Shown here in pieces: positions 1 to 5,892 of a stretch of 5,892 nt of DNA; positions within the stretch are counted from its first letter, which is position 1; every line of letters begins with the position of its first letter. The notes below the pieces were generated by a model. It was not told where the DNA came from and did no database searches. It saw only the letters and a program-made list of their open reading frames with translations. Origin of the DNA: Vibrio madracius (GTDB lineage: Bacteria; Pseudomonadota; Gammaproteobacteria; Enterobacterales; Vibrionaceae). Where the stretch lies: assembly GCA_000695745.1 (NCBI GenBank), contig ASHK01001110.1, forward strand, positions 1-5,892, written 5' to 3'. The position numbers were made by a program, and so were the translations under genes.

Positions 1-725
1 ATTGATATGGCCGTCGAGCGCATCATTTACGGGAAGAGTTTAAATAATGGTCAGGTGTGCGTTGCGCCTGATTATGTGCTGATTCCTGAAGGTAAGCAGC
101 AAACGTTCGTGAAAAGTTATGTCGAGCATTATCAGAGACTGTTTCCGCACGGGATAAACAGTGACTCGATGACCAGCCTGATTAATCAGCGTCAGTACCA
201 GCGTATTCATGACATCCTCAACCATGAACTAACAGCAGAGTCGCAGGTTATCCCTTGTCATACGCAAGCGATTGATGTGGAACGTCAGCTGATGGCAACT
301 CACTTAATCATCAACCATCTTTGCAGTCGCCAGTTATGACCCAAGAAATATTTGGTCCTTTATTACCCGTGATCACTTACTCCTGCGTTGATGAAGCCAT
401 TCACTTTATTACCCAAAGGCCAAGACCACTAGCTCTGTACTTGATGAGTGAGGACGACAAGTTGCAACACAAAGTGGCAAGTCAGGTGCATTCTGGCGGT
501 ATGTGTATCAACGATTGTGTCTTTCATCTTGCGGTTGATGATGCGCCATTTGGCGGTATTGGGGAGTCAGGAAAGGGGGCTTATCACGGCAAAGAAGGGT
601 TCCTAACCTTTTCTCACGCTAAGACCGTAATGACGACCGATGCACAGCAGCACAATGTTAGCTTGTTGCTTGGTCCAGAAGATAACGAATTCAAACACGC
701 AGTACTAAAAAAACTGTGTGCGTAA
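1..725 (+). CDS. Coniferyl-aldehyde-dehydrogenase-type ALDH, C-terminal half, one frameshift
   Basis: NAD(P)-dependent oxidation of an aldehyde to a carboxylic acid in the cytoplasm. The gene is cut by the left edge, so the start, most of the Rossmann fold and the general-base glutamate are outside. Visible is the catalytic cysteine (codon 58-60) in the context GQVCVAPDYV, typical of the CalB/class 3-like ALDH branch. Further on are the EIFGP motif (about 342-356) and the C-terminal block APFGGIGESGKGAYHGKEGF. The frame breaks at the CC at 315-316: frame 1 stops at 337-339, while frame 3 continues the family sequence from codon 318. One extra C (aac ccа-type reading, giving INPSLQSPVM) restores a single chain of about 241 visible residues ending at TAA 723-725. 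The ADH gene follows after 22 bp, so the two probably share a transcript. The ALDH family is confident; the coniferyl-aldehyde substrate is only the usual family label and is not shown here. Confidence 0.88.
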
Positions 726-747
726 CTGACTAATTGGAGATTCAATC

Positions 748-1922
748 ATGAATAATTTTACCTTTAACCTCAGAACCGTGGTTCATTCTGGTGCCTCATC
801 AACCGCTGCAATCCCTGCGTTGTTTAAAGCAAAAGGTGCACAGCGAGTGTTGCTACTTAGCGATAAGGGACTGGATTCGCTCGGCTTTGTAGAACGTTTA
901 GCATCCCTATTCACAGCGGAAGACGAGGTGAAACTGGCCGGTATTTATACCGATATTGAAGCGGATGCGAGCTGCCTAGACATCAACCGTGCTCTTGCAT
1001 TTGCAAAACAGGTAAACGCAGACAGTATTTTTAGCTCTAGGCGGTGGCAGCGTTATTGATGCGTCCAAAGGTATTAAATATGGTTTGGAGCACAACTTAG
1101 ATGATATTCGTGATGCGATACAAGGTGGGGGCGCATAGAAGTTGGCCCAGAAGTGCAACCTTTTGCTATCCCTCATATCGGTGTGCCGACGACGGCGGTA
1201 CAGGTGCGGAGGCATCACCTATAGCTGTTTTTTATAATGATAGAGAACACGTTAAGGCCAGTTTAGTGGTATCGGGGCTCGAATGTGACATTGCCGTTCT
1301 CGATCCAGAGCTGACAGTAAACTTGCCCGCAACCTTAACGGTTTCGACGGGCATGGATGCATTAACTCATGCAATTGAAGCATTAGCGTCACCGCTGAGC
1401 AATACTTTCACTGACGCGTATGCCATTCAGGCGTGTCGTTTGATATTGAAAAATCTGCCCCAGGTACTCCGCTCTCCGCAAGATGTGGCAGCCCGAGGTG
1501 AACTGCTGCAAGCAAGTACCATGGCCATTTCTGCCTTCTATTCGTCTTTAGGCGGAATACCTATCCACAATTGTGCGCATGCGTTTGGTGCCATCGCGCA
1601 TATCCCGCACGGAGACGCTAATAGTGTCTTGCTACCTGTGGTTATCGAAGCACTACCGGATTTTTATCTTCCCAGCATTCGTAAGATCGCGTCGGTATTT
1701 GATATTGCGTCCCACTTAACCGATGCCGAAATACATCGAGAGGTTGTGCATTCCCTGCGTGCATTCCAAACCTTAATAGGCGCGACCCAGAACTTCGCTA
1801 AATGGAATTTGTGTGATGACACCAAAGCACAGATTGCTACTGGCATAGAAAAAGACATCAGTTTCCAGTTCTATCCGATTGCTCAGGACAAAGTCACCGC
1901 GATTCTGACGACGACTTGTTAA
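748..1922 (+). CDS. Iron-containing (group III) alcohol dehydrogenase, three frameshifts
   Basis: NAD(P)-dependent interconversion of an alcohol and an aldehyde, cytoplasmic. ATG 748 is preceded by GGAGA (736-740) at 7-nt spacing. The family sequence is spread over three frames: 748-1029, 1031-1129, 1132-1197 and 1197-1919, with TAA at 1920-1922. Repairs needed are removal of one T from the T5 run 1028-1032, one added G at the G5 run 1127-1131, and one added G at 1197-1198. The repaired protein has about 391 residues, the usual length. It carries FNLRTVVHSGA at the N-terminus, the GGGS-VID-SKG nucleotide-binding segment just after the first lesion, and the TTAGTGAEAS motif across the third. 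All four metal ligands expected from FucO-like enzymes are present: D204, H208 (TGMDALTHAIEA), H274 and H288 (IPIHNCAH...IPHGDANSVLLP). An apparent ATG at 1101 is out of frame with the real protein. Substrate is unknown; pairing with the ALDH suggests alcohol oxidation to an acid. Confidence 0.9.
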
Positions 1923-1942
1923 TTTCACCAGCTACTCATTGT

Positions 1943-1967
1943 GGCATAAGGATATGCCTCACTTTTT
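1943..1967 (+). terminator. Possible weak hairpin terminator or attenuator after the ADH gene
   Basis: In the 63-bp gap between the ADH stop and the next gene, GGCATA (1943-1948) and TATGCC (1953-1958) form a 6-bp stem with a 4-nt AGGA loop. A T:T mismatch and two outer pairs extend it slightly, and T5 follows at 1963-1967. The stem is short and AT-containing, so it may only attenuate. If it works, it separates the dehydrogenase pair from the sulfatase group. Confidence 0.3.
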
Positions 1968-1974
1968 GAATCTT

Positions 1975-1980
1975 AGGAGG
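1975..1980 (+). promoter_or_regulatory. Strong Shine-Dalgarno site for the membrane protein gene
   Basis: AGGAGG lies 5 nt before ATG 1986 and is the best ribosome binding site in the window. It fixes this start, and it suggests independent strong translation initiation for the membrane/Sel1 gene pair. Confidence 0.7.
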
Positions 1981-1985
1981 CAGTT

Positions 1986-2399
1986 ATGTTTTTTACACAG
2001 CACGTCAGCAAGATGTTATTGATTACCGGTATTGGAACGGCCGCCGCTTTTGCTTATGCGTTTTTCCCGCAATGGGCCATTACTCATATCGGACAATTAC
2101 CTTATCTAGAGCAAGATTTCGTGTTCTATCAACATTGGGGGGTCATGGTAGGCATGATGGGAATCATGATGGTCGGCGCGGCTATCAAACCACAGTGGCG
2201 AGAAAGCATCATGCTTTATTCAGCGATAGAAAAAGGCTTTATGGTGCTTCTTTTGATGATTAACTTCAATAGCCCACACATCACTGGCTTTTTGCTTGCT
2301 GGTGCCATGGATACTGTCGTTGTCTTGTGGACATTGGCTTACTGGCGTGAGCAAAGAACAATACGTCGCTCTGCAGCATTAGCGTTAAATCATGAATAA
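1986..2399 (+). CDS. Small four-helix inner-membrane protein, unknown function
   Basis: An intact 137-residue hydrophobic protein, and the only complete gene here without a frameshift. Four membrane segments can be read at about residues 9-28, 50-67, 75-94 and 99-119. The basic C-terminal tail (REQRTIRR) argues for a cytoplasmic C-terminus. The second helix is rich in glycine and methionine (GVMVGMMGIMMVGAA). Two charged residues lie within or beside helices: E82-K83 near helix 3 and D109 in helix 4. I recognise no catalytic motif and cannot assign a family. ATG 1986 is supported by AGGAGG 5 nt upstream. The stop codon lies inside the start of the Sel1 gene (8-nt overlap), so the two are probably translationally coupled. 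Position before an exported sulfatase makes a role in envelope function, transport or quality control conceivable, but that is only a guess. Confidence 0.8.
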   Translation: MFFTQHVSKMLLITGIGTAAAFAYAFFPQWAITHIGQLPYLEQDFVFYQHWGVMVGMMGIMMVGAAIKPQWRESIMLYSAIEKGFMVLLLMINFNSPHITGFLLAGAMDTVVVLWTLAYWREQRTIRRSAALALNHE

Positions 2400-2813
2400 A
2401 CTCGATCCACTTTGGTCGCTCAGTGTTCTCTGCATGGTTATCTTTGGTACGTCGTTTTTAGGGCATGCCACCGATACGCCAGAGACATTTTCTACCAAGA
2501 TAGGCACCACATTTCAAAACGGCTATGCAGGCGACGCAGCAGCGCAATTCGAGATTGGGATGTTCTATCTGCACGGTCTTGATACGAAGGGGGAATATCT
2601 CGAATCCAATCAAGAAAAAGCGCGCAAATGGATATCACATGCAGCCAATCAAGGAAATGCAGAGGCGCAAATACAGCTTGGTCTAATGTACGCCGCTGGG
2701 ACTGGAGGTGAGAAAGATCATTCTATTGCGGTGACCTGGATAGCAAAGCCGCTGAACAGAACCATCCGAGAGCGCTGGATATGCTCCATTGGATGTCACA
2801 AAGTGCTCACTAA
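2392..2813 (+). CDS. Exported Sel1-repeat (TPR-like) protein, C-terminus frameshifted
   Basis: Short tetratricopeptide-like solenoid, probably periplasmic and probably a protein-binding adaptor rather than an enzyme. Residues 1-26 look like a signal peptide with cleavage after GHA; there is no clear lipobox. Sel1 units are visible at about residues 46-85 (GDAAAQFEIGMFYLHG...KARKWISHAANQ) and 86-122 (GNAEAQIQLGLMYAAG...). Read literally, the ORF runs to a stop at 2815-2817 with an un-Sel1-like tail. One extra A in the A3 run 2745-2747 switches to frame 3 and gives KAAEQNHPRALDMLHWM, a proper Sel1 ending, with stop TAA 2811-2813 and 140 residues in total. The start overlaps the previous gene's end, and no good ribosome site precedes it, which fits translational coupling. 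The sulfatase start follows 13 nt after the repaired stop. Its role beside the sulfatase is unknown. Confidence 0.8.
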
Positions 2814-2826
2814 ATAAGGGTGAACC

Positions 2827-4568
2827 ATGAACAATTCAAAAACTATCCTGTGCACGGCCATCGCTGCCTCTTGTGCTCCCAATGCATTTGCTTCGCAGGA
2901 AAAACCCAATATTCTACTTATCGTAGGGGATGATGTTGGCTTTGCCGATACACAGCCCTACGGCTCTGAAGTATCGACACCAAACCTGATGCAGTTGGCT
3001 GAAGAGGGCGTGAAATTTACCAACTTTCATGCTTCGCCCACCTCCTCAGTCACTCGTTCAATGATGCTAACAGGGGCAAACAGCCACGAGGTTGGGTTGG
3101 GGACATTTGATTATGCCGTCTATCCACCGGCCATTGGCAAACCGGGTTATGAGGCTACCTCACTAAAGAGGGGGTAACGGTGGCAACGCTTTTGCGTGAC
3201 AACGGATACCACACGTATCTATCAGGAAAGTGGCATTTAGGTCATAAAGATGGGTATTTGCCGGACGATCGAGGCTTTGAACAGAGTTATGGAATTTTGG
3301 CTGGTGGCTCCAATCATTTCAATCGCGACATGATGTTCCCTGCGAAAAATGAAGCAACGGCGACTGCCCTACAAAAAGGTGAAATGCCGAGTATTGAGGT
3401 TGAGCCGACTTATCAAAATGGTCAACAAGTCAAAGACAAGTATCCAGGAAAGTATTCAGACCAAGGCTATACCGAAGAATTGATTAGTATGATTGATAGT
3501 AACAAGGACTCCGGAAAACCTTTCTTTGCCTACTTACCTTTCACAGCGATTCACTTACCCTTACAAGCACCTAAAGCATCATTTGAAGACAAAGTTGCTT
3601 ACTACGTAGAGCATGGATGGGACTCTGTTAGACAGGAGCGCTTTGAACGAATGCAACAAATGGGCGTGATTCCACAGAACGCTAAGATGTCTGAGCGAAA
3701 TTCACTGAGTCGACCTTGGGATGATCTCTCCGAGGAAGAACAACAATGGTATGGCAAAAAAATGGCCATCGCGATGGGAATGATGGAGCTTCAAGACCAG
3801 CAAATAGGTCAGGTCACTGACTACCTGAAAAAGATTGGAGAGTACGATAATACCTATATTATCTATCTCGCAGACAACGGCCCGGAAGCGACGGATATTA
3901 CTGGGAAAAATGTCAGTGATCTGATTCGTACATGGACTGAGTATCACTTTGACAATAGCACTGAAAATCTGGGTAACGCAGATTCAAGTGTCTCCTTGGG
4001 ACCTGAATGGGCCAGTGCATCCACTGGTGGATTGTCTTGGTTCAAGGCGTACACAGCGGAAGGTGGCGTACGTGTCCCTTTAATTATTAAGCCTGCCAAA
4101 GGTATTCTAGGAGAGAAAGAGTCACTAGATAACGGAACTCAAACGAATGAACTGGCTCAAGTGAAAGATCTTGCTGCCACAATATTGGATGTAGCCGATG
4201 TTGAACCCGTTGGTAATGAATATAAAGGCAGAAAAGTGGCCCCAATGAGCGGTCAAAGCATCATGCCTTATCTTCAAGGTGAGCAAGATACGGTCCATAG
4301 CAACGACAACGCTATCGCATTTGAACTATTTGGTAGTGGCATCCTGCTTCAAGGTGATTTTAAGATCATTCGGATTTCAAAAGGAATGGGAGGAGACAGT
4401 GAGTGGCATATGTACAACACTAAGTTGGACCCAGCTGAAATGATAGACTTGAAACGCCAACATCCTGAGCAGTTCCAACAAATGTTATCCGCCTACCAAG
4501 AGTACGAAAAGACAATGGGGATTGTCCCGGTGGATGAGCAATGGAATCCATTTGAAAACGTGAAGTAA
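2827..4568 (+). CDS. Periplasmic serine-type sulfatase (PAS/AtsA-like, type I), one frameshift
   Basis: Hydrolyses a sulfate monoester to alcohol plus sulfate with a formylglycine nucleophile and a bound divalent metal. ATG 2827 follows AAGGG (2816-2820). Residues 1-22 form a signal peptide (cleavage after AFA), so export to the periplasm is likely. One extra G at 3153-3154 joins the two frames (GKPGYEGYLT) and gives 580 residues. Metal ligands D35-D36 and D350-N351 are present, as are K135 and H137 (GKWHLG), H243 (AIHLPLQAP) and K407 (SWFKAYTAEGG). All match the Pseudomonas aeruginosa arylsulfatase AtsA in order and spacing, and SulfAtlas S1_4 is the likely subfamily. The modified residue is S73 in S-S-V-T-R-S-M-M-L-T-G, so this is a serine-type enzyme needing an anSME; the gene following the terminator supplies one. 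V75 replaces the usual P or A. Substrate (aryl, alkyl or sugar sulfate) cannot be told from sequence. Confidence 0.92.
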
Positions 4569-4570
4569 AA

Positions 4571-4617
4571 AAATTTGCACCAGTACAAACTTGACCGGTT
4601 TGTACTGGTGCGGGTTT
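4571..4617 (+). terminator. Strong hairpin terminator after the sulfatase, probably bidirectional
   Basis: A perfect 14-bp inverted repeat, GCACCAGTACAAAC (4577-4590) and GTTTGTACTGGTGC (4598-4611), has a 7-nt loop TTGACCG. In RNA the stem extends by three U-G wobbles and three A-U pairs, from 4571 to 4617. It begins 2 nt after the sulfatase stop. A T-rich stretch (TCTTTT) follows on the + strand. The A-rich left flank would supply a longer U tract for transcription from the right, hence probably bidirectional. It separates sulfatase and anSME transcription, apart from read-through. Confidence 0.8.
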
Positions 4618-4669
4618 GTCTTTTAAGAATATTGAACAGTATGGATACCTTATTAAGAGGAACGACATC

Positions 4670-5892
4670 ATGTCTCACTATCATCTTAATGTACCTCAGT
4701 TCCAAGGTAAGCCTCACGCTAAGTTTCAGGCGTTAGCGAAACCCATTGGTGCCGTGTGTAATATCAATTGTGATTATTGCTATTATCTAGATAAACAACA
4801 GCTACTTGACTATCCCAACGAACGTCCATACAAGATGAACGATGTGATGTTGGAACGCTATATTCGACAGTATATCCAGGGGCAGAATACCGCCGAGATT
4901 GTCTTCTCATGGCATGGCGGTGAGCCAACGATGTTGGGCCTGAGTTATTTCAAACGAATTGTTGAGATTCAAGAGAAATACGCCAAACCTAATGTGAAGA
5001 TCGTGAATGATATTCAGACTAACGGTTTGTTAATCAATGACAAATGGTGCCAGTTCTTTGCAAAACATGCATTTAGCGTCGGATTGAGTATTGATGGTCC
5101 AGAGCATCTTCACAACACTTACCGCAAAAACGCTGTGGGCAGGGCACGTTTGGTAAAGTGATGGAAGCCGCTGAATGCCTAAAACGTCATAACATTCACT
5201 TTGCGACGCTTACCTGCGTCAATAACATCAATGGTAATTCCCCTTTAGACGTCTATCGTTTTATAAGAGATGTAATCCAGCCATCGCAAATTCAATTTAT
5301 TCCAGTCGTCGACCGAGATGAAGAGGAGAAATGGCATAAATATTCCGAAGCGGCCATCATTCCTATTTCTGCGCCAACCACGAGATGGAGCGTCGCTCCG
5401 AGTCAATGGGGAGAGTTCTTAACGACGATTTTTGATGAGTGGGTGAAGCACGATTTTGGTGAAGTTCATATTCCTTACTTTGAGAATTTTTTCGGCATTT
5501 GGATGGGTAAACCGAGCACGATGTGCACGTTGAGCGATATATGCGGTAAAGGGATCGCCGTAGAGCCGAATGGTGATGTTTACGCCTGCGATCACTATGT
5601 TCACCCTGAGCACAAAATTGGCAATATTGTACAAACACCATTGGCGGCCATCGCGTTATCCAAGCAGCAAATGACCTTTGGCTTTGCGAAACAAAAAGCG
5701 CTGCCTAGACAATGCTTAGAGTGCAAAGTTAGGTTTGCCTGTCATGGTGAATGCCCAAAGAACCGTATTATCAAGGATGAGTATGGTAATTCTGGGCTCA
5801 ATTATTTATGCAAAGGGTGGCAACAAATATTTCATCATATCGACCCAGTAATCACACATATACTTGCCATAAATGGCGTTAAAGAGGCTACT
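4670..5892 (+). CDS. Anaerobic sulfatase-maturating enzyme (radical SAM/SPASM), one frameshift, 3' end cut
   Basis: Oxidises the sulfatase active-site Ser or Cys to C-alpha-formylglycine in the cytoplasm before export, using S-adenosylmethionine and three [4Fe-4S] clusters. ATG 4670 has AAGAGG (4655-4660) 9 nt upstream; the upstream in-frame extension to 4616 runs into the terminator and is not favoured. C30, C34 and C37 form the radical SAM CX3CX2C motif (CNINCDYC), followed by the SAM-binding WHGGEP. The frame breaks at the G3 run 5137-5139: as written it stops at 5159-5161. One extra G gives AVGQGTFGKVME and an open frame to the window end, 408 residues, close to the family's full length. 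All eight SPASM cysteines are present (C286, C292, C307, C349, C352, C358, C362, C381) with family spacing. The likely catalytic base is D308 (GDVYACDH). The stop codon lies beyond the window. The neighbouring serine-type sulfatase is the obvious client. Confidence 0.92.

Noticed and set aside
1101..1196. ATG 1101 as the start of the ADH.
   Set aside because: The residues from 1101 to 1196 are an out-of-frame shadow; the family sequence in this stretch runs in the other two frames.
976..1218. Minus-strand ORF over the frameshifted part of the ADH.
   Set aside because: It mirrors the conserved ADH nucleotide-binding region and has no family features of its own.
3180..4568. GTG at 3180 as the start of an independent, shorter sulfatase.
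   Set aside because: The protein would lack the signal peptide, the DD metal ligands and the nucleophile. The preceding frame joins it exactly with one base and no ribosome site precedes it.
4616..4645. A possible promoter for the anSME: TTGTCT (4616-4621) and TATGGA (4640-4645), 18-nt spacing.
   Set aside because: Both boxes match the consensus weakly and the first overlaps the terminator, so it is not distinguishable from chance.
4616..4669. An upstream start for the anSME at 4616.
   Set aside because: It begins inside the terminator hairpin, adds residues unlike the family N-terminus, and ATG 4670 has its own AAGAGG.
4420..4717. Two minus-strand ORFs across the sulfatase end and the intergenic gap.
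   Set aside because: They overlap the conserved sulfatase C-terminus and the terminator, have no ribosome sites and show no recognisable protein features.
315..5139. Programmed ribosomal frameshifting as an explanation for the broken genes.
   Set aside because: Unrelated housekeeping-type families are affected at ordinary short homopolymers, without the slippery heptamers or downstream structures expected, and these families are not known to use recoding.
5363..5641. Minus-strand ORFs inside the anSME SPASM region.
   Set aside because: The plus strand here encodes conserved cluster-binding cysteines; the reverse frames are low-complexity shadows.

Overview
The window reads as chromosomal DNA of a marine gammaproteobacterium, most likely Vibrionaceae. 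That placement is an inference from overall protein style, moderate GC and tight operon packing; there is no phylogenetic marker in the window. Every gene lies on the + strand. In order they are: the C-terminal half of a coniferyl-aldehyde-dehydrogenase-type ALDH (1-725), an iron-type alcohol dehydrogenase (748-1922), a small four-helix membrane protein of unknown function (1986-2399), a short exported Sel1-repeat protein overlapping it by 8 nt (2392-2813), an exported type I sulfatase of the serine class (2827-4568), a strong hairpin terminator (4571-4617), and an anaerobic sulfatase-maturating radical SAM enzyme (anSME) that runs off the right edge (4670-5892).

The genes suggest a sulfate-ester utilisation locus. 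The anSME would convert the active-site serine of the sulfatase to formylglycine, and the sulfatase would cleave a sulfate monoester in the periplasm. The alcohol released could then be oxidised in the cytoplasm by the Fe-ADH to an aldehyde and by the ALDH to an acid. The membrane protein and the Sel1 protein sit between the two halves and have no obvious assigned role. Substrate and pathway order are inferred from gene neighbourhood only.

The most striking property of the window is that five of its six genes are broken by frameshifts: one in the ALDH, three in the ADH, one in the Sel1 gene, one in the sulfatase and one in the anSME. Each can be repaired by a single-base change in or beside a short homopolymer (six missing bases, one extra T). 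After repair every protein is full length with its catalytic and metal-binding residues intact and no internal stops. This looks more like homopolymer indel error in the sequence than gene decay, although real lesions cannot be excluded. The coordinates below describe the repaired genes.

The best biological oddity is the sulfatase signature. It reads S-S-V-T-R where the canonical motif is C/S-X-P/A-X-R, so valine replaces the conserved proline or alanine, and the maturase gene lies directly downstream. No RNA genes, mobile elements, CRISPR arrays or integrase signals were seen, and there is no gene-free stretch longer than about 100 bases.
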